Shown one piece after another: positions 1 to 12,335 of a stretch of DNA of 64,000 nt. This stretch comes from Myoxocephalus aenaeus (Eukaryota; Chordata; Actinopteri; Perciformes; Cottidae): assembly GCA_038501785.1 (NCBI GenBank), contig JBAMJR010000031.1, forward strand, positions 7,201,501-7,265,500. Direction: 5' to 3'. Within the stretch, counting starts at the first letter, position 1; every line of letters starts with the position of its first letter. The notes under the pieces were generated by a model. It saw only the letters and a program-made list of their open reading frames with translations, did no database searches and was not told the DNA's origin. The position numbers were made by a program, and so were the translations under genes.

Positions 1-2063
1 CTGTGTATGAATGGGCTGTGCTCTGTGTCTTCTCACATTTGCTGCATGATCATATTTCATAAACACTGCATTTGAATTTTTATGTACAGAGTATGCAATA
101 TTCATGATAAACTGAATATGTAAATAGGTAACCTTTATTTATGAGTCCCTGCCAGACTCGTACTCTTAAGTATTACTTTATATGTTAAGATGGATGGACA
201 AAAAATGTTAGTTAGGGGAATACTTGTGTGGCCATGGAATGATTGATAATTAACAGCTTAATATATAGAGGTTGGAGGTCATCATTCTCCTGCTTTACTC
301 TGAATTTTTTTTATAAGGCTTAAAGAAGAAATGATCATATTTGTAATTCTAAATAATGGCCAAAAGAAATCTTCTTCCACTGAAATCTACTAAAAGAGAG
401 ACAAAAGGATGTGCTTTTATGCTGCTGGCTGACTTCTATTAGGATGCATCGTACTGCTGTTCAGAGCTGAGAATATCTATAAATTTATTTGAATGAATCA
501 CCCATGAAAAGGCCCAAAACTAGTCAAGTCTGTATCTTTTAGTCACACATTTAATCCTAATGCTGCATTCCATTCCATTTCCAGCCTGTAAGTGCCTTGG
601 AATTACCCGTCCCATCCTGAAGGAGTCCTTTTTCTTATTGTTTAGAAAGTGGTTAGCATGCCGGGGATGCTCCAAATACGATTTTACATCCACTTATGGA
701 AATCCATTGTTCCTTGAACATTTCCACATACAAACCAATATATGCTTTTCTAAGAGGTCTAAGACCTCAATTACATCAAAGGCAGTTTGTCCTGCTGCTG
801 GGCTGCCTGCTAAAGGGCTTAAACAACTGTGTCAATGCTACCCCCTTGTGACCGCACTGCAGCAGAAGCATTTCCTAACAGCCATCTTTCATTGTAAGAA
901 ATCGTGGAGAAATGGTTCACTTCAAAAACAAAAAAAAACATAAAGCATTTTAACTTGTGTGAAATATCAAAAAGGAATTATAAAAAGCAAACATTTTCAA
1001 CATTTCAATGTTACAGTATTGCCCATTGTTCTGCATGTGTTTCTGTGCAACACACCTTTATCACAATAGAGTCGGTGTGGTACGACTTGTTTTGAAGGGC
1101 AATTGTCTTACGTCCTCGCTGTAGTTTGAACTATGAAGCAGTGAATAATAAAGATTAAAAGAAAGTCTGAGGGATTCTATTTGCACAATGGAATTGAAAT
1201 GTGTCATCACAGCACCGATTGCATTTGTAGCTCCCAGATCCCTTTCATTAAAACCAAAGACGTCTAAGAAAGTTGCTACGCTGACGTTCAGACAGATGTG
1301 CATGTCAGAGGCATGAGAGAGAATATTTTGGAGGGCACTCCTTCTGCTGTCCTCGCTCAGGCAAGAGAAAAGCATGCAGTCTTTTATTGTATGGACTTGA
1401 AAAGAAATAATTAGACACACAGCTATATAATTCTGCAAAGCTGCATGGCTCACTTGTCACATGTGGCAGGAAGAAAAAAGGGGGCTGAATTCTCTGAAGT
1501 GCAGTTTGCCATAGGCCGCCACTTTTATTTCCCCAAGTTTGCTCTACCTTCAAAGACACAGGGAAGTTGGAGTGCTCCGGTTTTTATTCTTTGTTATTGC
1601 AGTGGAGTCTTGGGAAGTAGGGAAAGGGAAATATTAGACAAATATTGATATTTTATTTGAAAATTAGGTATATTAAATAAACGTGTTAAATTAAAACCTG
1701 TGGCAATATTGTTTAGCAGATAGCTAGAGTATACGTGTATATATGTATGTACAATAATAGCGTAAATCTGCTCCTTAAAATATATATAGGGTATTTAACA
1801 ATGCTGCACCAGCATGATTTTAAAATATAACTATCGTGTTAAGCATAATTATGGCATTTTTTTAATTCCAAAATAAGATCCTTGTTGAACATTTCTGAGA
1901 AGCATTTGAGAGGACATTTTCCATCAACTTCACCAAAAAGTGGAAGGAAGTGGATCATCAATCAGAATGGATATGCCGATACTAATAAGCATCGATAAGC
2001 ATCGACACGAGCCTGCTGAGACATTAGTGATCTAAAAGCGGAACTGGAAAAACATTAGCATGT

Positions 2064-2066
<3 letters not shown>

Positions 2067-2124
<58 letters not shown>
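2067..2124. repeat. (CA)29 microsatellite
   Basis: Perfect CA dinucleotide run of 58 bases. Likely length-polymorphic and able to adopt Z-DNA. Confidence 0.97.
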
Positions 2125-2125
<1 letters not shown>

Positions 2126-2401
2126 TTAAATGAAAGCATATGACTGCCCTGTAAAACTACATCGTCAAAGAGATACAGCGCGGGTCACATAACCTACAGT
2201 CTTCGCCCATAACTCACTGTGCTCCTTTGAGGCCAAATCAGGGGGCTGCACTTTGTCGACATCTCACACAGCCCCCCAGGTTAGGCCGTGTCAGTCACAG
2301 GACATGTGATTGCAGGAGTCCCCGCCTGCCCTCTCATTGACACCTCCCATTGACTTTCCTTCGTGCAGATCAGTGAGCCTAAACCATTTCATTCAGGGTG
2401 A

Positions 2402-2472
2402 CCCCCCCCCCCTCTCTCCACACACCCACACACACACACACACACGCACACGCACACACAACACACACACAC
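2402..2472. repeat. C-run plus interrupted CA microsatellite
   Basis: Eleven C in a row, then CT, then an imperfect CA tract with CG and CC interruptions. The homopolymer and the CA tract are both prone to sequencing and assembly errors. Confidence 0.9.
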
Positions 2473-4439
2473 TGGACAGGTTGATTTGTGTCTCGCTGGC
2501 AGGTTTCAACACAGCTATGACTTTTATCCACTTAAGTATGTATATTTTACCTGACTGCATGGTTCCATCTCTCATTAATAGTCTGTGCACACTAGACAGC
2601 ATGGCTCCTAGCACCATGAATGTACAGTATGCTATCAAAACAATGTTCACTTCAAAAGAAGAGAAATAGTGTTTGAATTATTTTCCTCCCTGACCTTAGG
2701 TCCATGGATGTAAACATGTGACCTAATATCACGCTACAGCGCTGTTATTTATGTCATATAATCATTTCAACTCCCTCAGGATGCAGTCGGCACACAAACA
2801 TGACCAAAATACATATTTAGATTTATTTGTCTGCAACTGTCCAATAAAACATATCCTTTGCATTTCCATCTCTGGGCTTTAGTCCCAGTGGGAGTTGCTG
2901 GCTGAGAAATGTTGTGCTTTCAAGCTTCAGGGAACAGCGATGTGAGCAATGTTCAGGGTGGAAAAAAAGTGGTACGCTGCCTAAGTGTTGTACTATAAAG
3001 AGAGAAGAAGTAGGTTTTCACATTCCCAAAGCCTCCGAGGGTTTTAACTCTGCAGTGGAATGTGGGTGCAATCATCATACTCATCTCAGGAGAGACTAGA
3101 GCAGGCTCTCCACCACTCACTCAATCTTTTTGTCTAATTTTTCTTTTATTTCTCTGTCTGTCGCATCGTTTTCTGGCTTCTATTAGTTTGTCCATCCTCT
3201 AATGCGCTCCCTCACTGAAACGACACATCTGAACGGCATGTTTTCTATCAAGGGGAAGCGTTATGAAATACCCAAATGAGCCTTGCTTGTGTCATTCCTA
3301 TTTGAGGAAATAAAATGTACAACTTTGTGATGAAGCAAGTCGACAGTAAAAGAGGAATGAAATATTTTATGATGTGCTTATGGAGAAAAGACAGAATGTC
3401 TTGATGAAAGCTGTGCCCTTCAGTGCATTGTGGATTTCATCCTCATGCCATCCACACATGTTTTAGGGTGTTTGTGGCAGGAGAGGCATCCCCTCTGTAA
3501 CCAGAGTCATAAATGAATCACTATAAAAAGGGTTACTCAAGGGCTACATGGCTTTTACGTAATTGTGCGGTGGTGAAAGGGGGTAGGGGTCTTTCCATAA
3601 AAATTCAATAAATTCTGCATTTTCTCAATGACTTGTTGCCCCAGTGAACAGTACAGTGAGCATACTAGACTGGAAATGGAGTGCAAAAGCTGGCAGAGGC
3701 GATGTCATTTTTAAATGTGAACTGTTAAAAAGGTAGCAATATGCTTTTATAGTATCTGCATATTTAGGCTTGTTTAAAATGTCATTAGAGGTCGTCTAAT
3801 GTATCTGTGTAAAAATTGACTGCGCCTCATATTCACAGAGCGTTCCAGAGCTAAATGAAATTCACGACCAGACGGCCAGTCTCCCCTGAGTAAATCAAAA
3901 GTCTTTCTTATTTAACACAATTTTAAGTATATACACCAAGTTAAATGTGTTACAATGTAATACATTTGTAGGTTAAATTATTTAATTTACCACAGAAAAC
4001 TCAGCTAAAGCAAATTCAATAAAAAATATTTCAAGCACACTGGTGCTGACACAGGTCAGCGAACAATATAATACTCTTCAAAGCCCCTTGACTCGAAGTA
4101 TTTGTCTATGATATTTAATATTTCTGACTAAATAAGCAGCAATCAAAGTTAAGGTTAACATTAATTCATAGTTTTAAGAGTCAAAAAGTCAGTTAATCTC
4201 CGAACGGAAGTGACATTACCTTTTTCTAACTGAGCCCCGCCCACTTCCAAACTGAAACAAAACAACAACAAAAGAATACAAACTATTCCAACTTTGGCTG
4301 ACGATTTAAAGTTTATTTAGGAACCAGCATTACGAAATTGATTGAGAAAATAAGTGTTCAGGGCCTTAATGTAATGTGTCTCAAATCAAGTCATTTTTCA
4401 AACTAACTGATATTAAAACGTCTCGTGCCTCTCTGAAAT

Positions 4440-4720
4440 AGTTGGCAGCTGCTCTCTGGGTATCTGGAATATTGGTTTCTCCCACTTTCTGTAATTAGCA
4501 ATGATCAAGAGGGATTATAAGCGGTGGTTAACAACATTGGACTCCTCAATGACCCTGATAGATGGTCAATTATAGTGATCAGGTTGTGGCGTTTATTGGA
4601 TTTAAAGTGGCAGTGATGGGCCCTTTTGGCCTAGTGTGGGTAATTATCACATTTATGCATGATTTAAGGAGACAGTGTCGAACGAGAAAGACTTGACTTA
4701 AATTTAATCATTTTCTTATC
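4440..4720. promoter_or_regulatory. Candidate conserved non-coding element
   Basis: Unique, repeat-free sequence with balanced composition and dense homeodomain and HOX/PBX-type cores: TAATTA-like sites, TGATCA, GATGGTCAATTA, TTTATTGG, and ATTTATGCAT (octamer-like) within about 280 bases. There is no open frame. This is a compositional judgement only; no alignment was possible. Confidence 0.3.
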
Positions 4721-6837
4721 TATGTATTTATGCAAGAGTTAACAATGGATGGTCATGACTGGAATAATGCGATGAGCCTGGGATTAGTGTGATATCCACG
4801 TACTGTACAGCCGCTGTGCAGGACATGTCATTTCTAAGGATGGAGCTAAATCTACTGTTTCAGACAACTTGTGCCAGAACTCGAAAATTTCTTATTTTGT
4901 TCTTTTTTTTGACTTGAGATGTGTGTGTTTATAATCAGTGTAACAAAGATGTGTTTTAAATACACTTGTCTTCAGTTCTGTTTTTTCTGTATTTTATTGT
5001 GACCTCCACGAGGCGCTACATTTTTAAAGAATGCTGGGACTAAAAACATTTCATGGTCAACAGCCTCTAGTTTTGCTAGCAGGAGGATTATGCCGATAGA
5101 GAGCGAATGCTATACACCAATCACAGTTGTCAATAAATTCTTCTCTTCCTCCCCATCATCCATTATTCTCTTCCTGTTCCACAGAAAAAAGGCATCACGC
5201 CACTCTTGCTTCAGCAGCCAGAGACAGATTTCTGAATCCAGACACCTGAATACGATCAACTGAAAAGCTGCTGCTCAGCTCCTCTGGTAACCGAGGAAAT
5301 ACATCAGTGCCTTGTTTATTTACTTTTCCCACATGGCAGAAAAGGTCAGAGTCAGAGGATTACACTGCGCGGACCAAGTGGAACTCAATAAAAGCCCAGC
5401 AATGAAAACAATATCATCCATATTTTAAACAGCTGGCACCAAACAGAGGGAGCCCTACACTAGGGTGCCAATTATTCTACTTCTCAGGGTTTTCACAGAA
5501 ACCCACAGCAGCTCAGGTGTACTTCACAAATAAAACCATTATTTCCTAAAGTTGGTGAAAAATCTACCATATATGTTCGCTATCATTTACAGTACATTTA
5601 GGCATATTTCAATATTGAGCTTAATACTTAACTGAGGGGAAAATGCAGATTTATTGGTGCTTAAATGTCGATGTTTTTCAGCAAGTGTGGTTGTTTTCAT
5701 AGTCTGGGTTTGTTTTCTCTCCATGGACTTATTAAAGTCAGTGTAGCACAGTCTGTGCTCTATAATCCTGATGTATTATTAATCATGTCTTCCGGTGAAA
5801 CTAAAAAAAACTTCCCTTTTTGATTTTTTTTTAAACGCGAAAGTGCAGTGAATTTGAAACGGAGCCAGGTCCAAGGTGACAGGATGCTTTATTTTCTTCC
5901 TGTTGCAGAATACAAAAGCAAAGTAAATACAATGGCGGCATTGTTTGCTGTTGGAAATATTTTCTGTCACAGTGTACGCCTTGTCCATGTAACATGTGCG
6001 TGGAGCACGGTGTTCGTATACTATTGTAAGTGCACAGGCGCTGTCATGCTATAGAGAGAGCTGTTGACAGGTCTGAGAATATGGTGTACAAACAAGAGTT
6101 TTTATAGCTGATCCTTCTGTTTGTGTCAAGACTTTCTAGTATTGTATTAAATTGTCATGTAAACAAAAGTTTGCTTCTAATAAGGCCTTTAGCTCTCATC
6201 GATTCCGAAGACTAATGACTTGTTTCGTTCATATCTTGTCACATTTTTCTCATGGGAACTTTTCTAAATGCCAACAGCTGAAAGCCAGTACTTTGAGGGA
6301 CACTGGGTTTGGTTCAAGAGTCAAGCTTTGTCAAAATAAAGAAAAAGAGCAATTGTATTTTATTTTAAATACATCAGTCTCGGACATTTGATGAAGGAAA
6401 ATGTGCTCTCTTTTTTTGTACTACTTTACACATAGATGTCAAAGACGCAGGATAAGTTGTTCTATCTGTGTCATATCTTGTCTTTCTTTGTCATAGTTTG
6501 GTAAAACATTTTAAGAAAAAGTGTTAAGCTTCCTTCATGTTTGGCATAACTTTGTGATTATGAATGTACATGAGACACAACAGTATGCAAAGTGGTCAAC
6601 AGTCCCAATGTACAACTCTGAAACAATGCAGTAGTCATGCTCAAATATACCACCCTGTCATCGTGGCAGGTGCTCATAGCATTCTTTCTCCCTTTTTTTT
6701 GCCTCGCTTGGGTAAGATGATAATCCAAGCCTAGTCCACTGACAGACTGCAACATGATTCACTTGGACAGTGACTGACTGCACATCCAATTTGTTTCAAC
6801 TCCAGAGCAGCAGCTTATTATCTGAAATGCATGAGAT

Positions 6838-7010
6838 GTCTGTGCATGAGAGGCGTGATCAGCTGGGGCATGCGCCGGGGCTGCTGGGAAAGTAATCAAT
6901 AAGGAATTGTCTCTTGTAGTTTAGGCCGACACATTATGACTGAGCTGAAAATTAAACAGGCAGATATTAATAATAATGGAAATCAGAGGCTCATGGGTGA
7001 GATCGGCGGG
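6838..7010. promoter_or_regulatory. Candidate conserved non-coding element
   Basis: Repeat-free block just left of the LINE insertion with AGTAATCAATAA, TAATAATGG and GAAAATTAAAC homeobox-type cores next to a GC-rich segment (GGGCATGCGCCGGGG). No coding signature. Function is inferred from texture only. Confidence 0.25.
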
Positions 7011-7067
7011 GAGGGATGAAACTCAAAATATGTATCACGTTCGGCAGTGGGTGTATGTGTGTGTGAT

Positions 7068-7092
7068 GTGGGAGGAGGGAGGAGGGAGGAGT
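7068..7092. repeat. Purine-rich GGAGGGA repeat
   Basis: Short run of GGAGGGA units on the + strand, possible triplex or G-rich structure. No known role. Confidence 0.8.
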
Positions 7093-7174
7093 TTACTTGG
7101 TATTTTAGTTTTTTCTTTTCTTAATGTGAAATATGAGACATGGATGTAACAGTGATGGCAAAGTGTGCATGACT

Positions 7175-8415
7175 TTGAATATCCATCCATCCATCCATCC
7201 ATTTTCGACCGCTTATCCGGGGTCGGGTCGCGGTGGCAGCAGGTTCAGCAGGCCGACCCAGGCTTCCCTCTCACCCGCAACACTTTCCAGCTCATCCTGG
7301 GGGATCCCGAGGCGTTCCAAGGCCAGCCGGGAGATATAATCCCTCCAGCGTGTCCTCGGTCTTCCCCGGGGCCTCCTACCAGTTGGACGTGCCTGGAAAA
7401 CCTCTAATGGGAGGCGTCCAGGAGGCATCCTGACTAGATGCCCGAACCACCTCAGCTGACTCCTTTCGACACGAAGGAGCAGCGACTCGACTCCAAGCTC
7501 CCTCCTGATGTCCGAGCTCCTTACCCTATCTCTAAGGCTGAGCCCGGCCACTCTACGGAGGAAGCTCATTTCGGCCGCTTGTATCCGAGACCTCGTTCTT
7601 TCGGTCACGACCCAGAGTTCGTGACCATAGGTGAGGGTTGGAACGTAGACCGACCAGTAAATGGAGAGCTTCGCCTTCCGGCTCAGCTCCCTCTTCACCA
7701 AGACGGACCGGTACAGCGCCTGTTTTACTGCTGCAGCCGCACCGATCCGCCTATCGATCTCACGCTCCACCTTACCCTCACTCGTGAACAAGACCCCGAG
7801 ATACTTGAACTCCTTCGCTTGGGGTAGGCAGTTTGTCCCCACCTGGAGGGAGCAGTCCACCGGTTTCCGGCAGAGCACCATGGCCTCAGATTTGGAGGTG
7901 CTAACTCTCATCCCTGCCGCTTCACACTCGGCTGCAAAACGCCCCAGTGAATGCTGGAGGTCACGGTCCGAGGAAGCAAACAGGACCACATCATCCGCGA
8001 ACAGCAGAGATGCGATCCCGAGATTCCCGAACCGGATCTTCTCCGCCCCCTGGCTGCGCCTAGATATCCTGTCCATGAAAGTCACGAACAGGACCGGTGA
8101 TAAAGGGCAGCCCTGGCGGAGACCAACACCCACCGGGAACGTGTCTGACTTACTACCGAGGATACGAACACAGCTCCTACTGCAGGCGTACAGAGACCGG
8201 ATGGCCCGTGCCAACGGGTCCGGCACCCCATACTCCCGCAGCACCCCCCACAAAACCCCCCGAGGGACCCGGTCGAAAGCCTTTTCCAAGTCCACAAAGC
8301 ACATGTAGACTGGTTGGGCAAACTCCCAGGACCCCTCCAGTAGTCTTGCGAGGGTAAAGAGCTGGTCCACTGTTCCACGGCCGGGACGGAATCCACACTG
8401 TTCGTCTTGAATATC
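7175..8415 (-). mobile_element. 5'-truncated non-LTR retrotransposon (LINE), minus strand
   Basis: The minus strand carries the 3' half of a LINE: reverse transcriptase core, C-terminal region, a stop, about 12 bases of 3' UTR, then a GGAT tetranucleotide tail (ATCC repeats at 7181-7200 on the + strand). The 9-mer TTGAATATC occurs at both edges (7175-7183 and 8407-8415) and is read as the target-site duplication, which sets the ends. It lacks the 5' part (endonuclease and start of the ORF), the usual result of incomplete reverse transcription. The short tandem-repeat 3' tail and the protein style fit Rex1/CR1-like fish LINEs; the family assignment is from memory and less sure than the LINE call. 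Confidence 0.93.
7213..8412 (-). pseudogene. LINE reverse transcriptase fragment, open frame
   Basis: About 400 codons are open without a stop or frameshift, reading leftwards and ending at TAA (7213-7215). Visible RT motifs in order: a CGFRPGRG block near the 5' edge, FVDLEKAFDRV (first catalytic Asp), RQGCPLSPVLF, the FADD catalytic box, and KEFKYLGVLF. After these comes a C-terminal region with WFGHLVRM and a basic segment rich in GRRPRGRPRTRW. The endonuclease domain and native start are missing, so this cannot act as an autonomous element. The open frame continues rightwards about 20 codons into flanking host DNA (to an ATG at 8473-8475); that part is fortuitous. The lack of disabling changes points to a recent insertion. 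GC content is clearly higher than in the surroundings. Confidence 0.9.
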
Positions 8416-8814
8416 AGCAATGGCAAATATTACAGTGCTCCTCTTTGACTTTTTAGAAACCTTCACTAAATGCAATGATTAAAGGAGTTTACATGTACTA
8501 GTTTTATGGCAGTTTAGGTCACAACATTAAACTTTTTGGCAGATGTTTTAAGCCCCTTGTGGGTTTGGTGTATATAATTGATCAATAAAAGTTCATCTAA
8601 GATTAATGCTCATAATAAGCAACAGCTGAAATGACACAATAGAAATCAGATGAACTCAATCTGACTGTAGTGCATGCATAAGTTATTATTTAATATGGAC
8701 TTAATTAAATTTTCCAATCGCCCGCTCCGTGTACACATGTCTATATGGCACATACACGTGGCTCATGGCGTAAGATGTTTAACAAAACAAGAAGGTATCT
8801 TTCTTCATGATATA

Positions 8815-9065
8815 AGAGGAGTCATGGGCAGTAAGAGTAACGCGAAGAGACAGACGGACAGCGAGAGAGAGATTCCCCTGCCTCGTCAATTAGCAGTGGC
8901 AATCCGTTCCTATTGTTTGAGCAACAAACGCACCGCTCTGGGGCGGGTGAAGTGGGGGGGTGGTTAACAAACTGCATTACAGGCCATTACTGATGCAGTG
9001 TCATTGATTATTTATACCCTTATAAAATGCCTGGCTCCCTGGTGGACCGGGCTTGCTTGGCTAGC
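8815..9065. promoter_or_regulatory. Candidate conserved non-coding element
   Basis: Unique sequence with TCAATTAGC, CCTATTGTTTGAG (SOX-type ATTGTT), GGTTAACAAAC (HNF1/FOX-like), CATTACAGGCCATTAC and ATTGATTATTTA cores. Repeat-free, non-coding, dense in binding-site-like words. Inference only. Confidence 0.25.
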
Positions 9066-12000
9066 TCTGATCAAATGTTCCCTCTAAATCACCACACCAG
9101 GGCAAACAACACATTCAAATACATAAGAGATTTGAGTGACAAAGTCCTGCGTGTATAATAGATGTGAAAATCGCTGTATCAAGAACAAGAAATACACTTT
9201 TGTGATCGCTAAAGCCTATCACTACATCTTATTAAACTAATAACTCTTTGTGGTCCCTGTTTATTTGACGTCTGATGTATGTGCGATATGATTAATTTTG
9301 GATGGAAGAAGCTCCTTCTTGGAAAAAAATTGGACAGTAGATCACTTCCCTCCTGGAGATTTGTCCATGGTGGATATTTTTGCATTAGTTAGCCGGGGAG
9401 CAGATGGCAGCTACTAGTCGAGCTCAGGCTCAGCACTTTTTTTGAACTTTGGTGGTGTAGGTGTCTGCTCCGGAGCAGGACCTTCTCCAACCAGTCACCT
9501 CGCCATGGGAATATTCTCTCTAAGATATTAATGGTCGCCCTTGCCGAGTCGACCACCTCAGCAAAATGCCCACCGGGACGAAGAATAGCAAATGCCACAC
9601 CGTGCTCCTAATGACACTACACTGACATTGTTCAAAACTCCCTGAATAACATATATCAAGCGCTTAGTCAACTAAAATGCCCGTGTAGTAATTTGACACG
9701 CTGCCCTCTAAATATTTGTTATTAGTAAGATATATTGCTGCTGGTGAAATGCATCCTTTATCATCTAGGTTAAAGGTGCAAATGCCAGATGTCCCATAAC
9801 ACAGCTAGTTGAAAAACATGCAGGAAATACACGGTGTGTTGAGATAGTGACAAACGCATGCCAACTGAATTGCAAAGAGGGAAAGTAAGTCCATATTGGA
9901 CACACTTCCCAGAGCACGGAAAGTATGAAAGAGAGGACAACATCTTGTATCATCTATCTTCCTTAAATGCTGAAGCCGTGACAAAGTGGATGGAGAAATT
10001 ATGATAAATGAAAAGACGTATTTAGTCAATATCTGTAATTCTCTTTCTTCACTCTGCTGTGTTTTTTTTCCCCCCTCACATTGTTTAGTTGAAAAGACAC
10101 CCGTTCATTTAAATAACACTTTGAAGGCCAGATTGTGATCAAATTGGAATGGGCATTGTACATGTTAATATCAATATCTCCACCCTGGAGATAGATTGTC
10201 AAGGTGGCTTGTTTTGAATGTATATCTTATTTACACAGTGAGAGACGTGTATCTGGGTGTGGTATACTATCGCTGTTCTTTTAACCCGGCTTTCCAGAAA
10301 AAACAAATGTGGCCCATAGGTTTAGAGAGCACCTTTTAGATTAAAGGCTTTGTGTTGTCAATATTTAAGCACATCGTGAACACAGTTTGAGAATGAGAAA
10401 ATCTCCACCATTTATTTCAATTAAAAGAAAAACTACATTGTACACATTGGCCAATTGAACACTGAGACAAATATCAGCATACTGATAAATACAAAGGATA
10501 CATTTCTGTATTGATTTGGGATTAATGTCATTCGCTAATCTTATAATGGATTATGAGAAGAGGGTCATGGATCCAATTCTACATCAGCATCTGTGTTTGT
10601 CTATCTGTGATATGTAACGCATGACGATGTTCAGACACATTTTAAAGAAACATAAAGACATTATTTGTACGTGCATTTTGCCAACTGAATGTTGGGTTTT
10701 GTTATTTCTGGCATCAAGAGCTCCAGAAGTAAATGGCACATTTGTATTCTTTGGAGCACTTCTCAAACTTGGATGAGCATAACACTTTCTGAGTTAAATC
10801 ATGTCAGCAACTGCTGCGAATTACATTGAAATAAAGTGTGTTCTTTCAAAAAAAGACAAAGGTAGAAGCAAACAATTAACCACATCTACGAGACATCTCG
10901 TCAGGATCATTGCAGTCAGAAGTATCCCATTATCAAGGTGAAAATACTCCACTGATGGCAGACTGAAGATGAAGAGTATGCTTTGCACAAGCCTGTTAAT
11001 GCATTCATAAGATTAAATCTATTCACTTTCACATTCTTGGTAAACTATGTTACCTTTATTATCAGAATAGTTTAATTGAGAGCAACCATCTGCTATTCAT
11101 CAGCACCTTCATGACAAATATGTGAACACTAAATTGCAGGTATATCAATGTTTATCCTGAAGGGGAGCAGTAGCCAGGGCAGTTGGTAAAGGACAGTTTA
11201 TAAGGTGATGTTTCCAAACTCTGCTCTGAGCATATAGTTGGGGGCTCTTTGTAGGGATCTAAAAACATTTTTGCATTGCAGTTGCAAATCTGTGTTTTTC
11301 TCTTCCTCATAATTCTGCAGTGTAAATTACAATAGACTTTCTCACTGCAGATATTTTTGACATGTCATAACAGGAGTAGCACAGGTGTATTCATTAACAT
11401 TAACAATGGCTGCACACAATTTAGTTCAGTTCCAGTACTGTGCTATTGTGCATGCCGGCCCACTCATTAGTGTCATTAGTTACACCTGTGCTTCTCCTGC
11501 TTTAACGAGCCAAGATGTTTTATATGAAAGATGTCTATTGATGCCTACTTGAATTATAATTGGAGTTACTGTGTATATCCTAGGTGACCACCGGTGTATC
11601 CATCTAGCCCAGTGGGTGAGAGGAAGGGCTCTGAGGTGGCAACGAACTGCGTGAGATGTGTGTCAGTGTGAGCCACCGTGGGAAGGGAGAACATGACAGG
11701 AAGATGAGCGAAAAGTGCCATGCAACACAACGTAACTTCCCCTCCAAGGAGAAAGACATGATGTTGGCTCATCAAGTGTAATGCCTTCTTACCCTGCACT
11801 CACACCCCTAACCCAACTATTCAGAATCCATAAACAATTTAAATGTGCAGCACAAGATACCTGAGAAGAAACATCTAATTGCACGACTGAGCAATGACTG
11901 AAGGGTGTAGTAATGGACTGAAGGGTGACGCTGTGCAACACCTTGTTACAAACTGTTTCCTAGATGCCATCAGTCACACTGCAGCGGGGAAATAGGCCAG

Positions 12001-12179
12001 CAACAGGTAGTTGACTATACCGTCAATGGACTCCAACCTCTCTGTGTGCTTCAGCACACAAAGTCAGAGGGTCCAAAAGGAAAAGGACGTGGACGAGTGT
12101 GGGAGCAACAGACAAGTGGATCATACCGCCTAAACATTTTTTGCAGAGTCGATATTGAATACCGTTGTTGAGGTTACTA

Positions 12180-12335
12180 TTTATCTCATGCCGGCCAAGT
12201 TGGCACGCACATCTGGCGCCGGGTACTTAGTGCAATTATTTATGATTTCCTCCAAGATTTAAAAGCTCTTCGCCCGGCCTTGTAATGCAGTAACTGATTG
12301 CACTGCTAATGTAATTAAGGGGAGATTATGATGTC
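12180..12335. promoter_or_regulatory. Candidate conserved non-coding element
   Basis: Block with CATGCCGGCC, GTGCAATTATTTATGATTT, CAGTAACTGATTGCA and CTAATGTAATTAAGG cores. The mix of TAAT/ATTA sites with GC-rich words resembles developmental enhancers. No open frame of interest. Needs alignment to confirm. Confidence 0.25.

Larger units (their letters stand above)
1..7174. other. Upstream non-coding region, no gene seen
   Basis: No exon-like open frame with plausible splice sites and no recognisable protein family was found on either strand. The region is AT-rich and holds two CA microsatellites and two stretches that look like regulatory elements (listed separately). Open frames here are short, lack homology that I recognise, and often run through simple repeats. 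In mammals the next gene upstream of MVB12B is PBX3, far away, so a gene-poor stretch is expected. Confidence 0.6.

Noticed and set aside
7661..8308. 215-codon open frame on the + strand
   Set aside because: It is the antisense shadow of the LINE reverse transcriptase frame.
9389..9598. 69-codon minus-strand frame
   Set aside because: Sequence not recognised, isolated, and no promoter or splice support.
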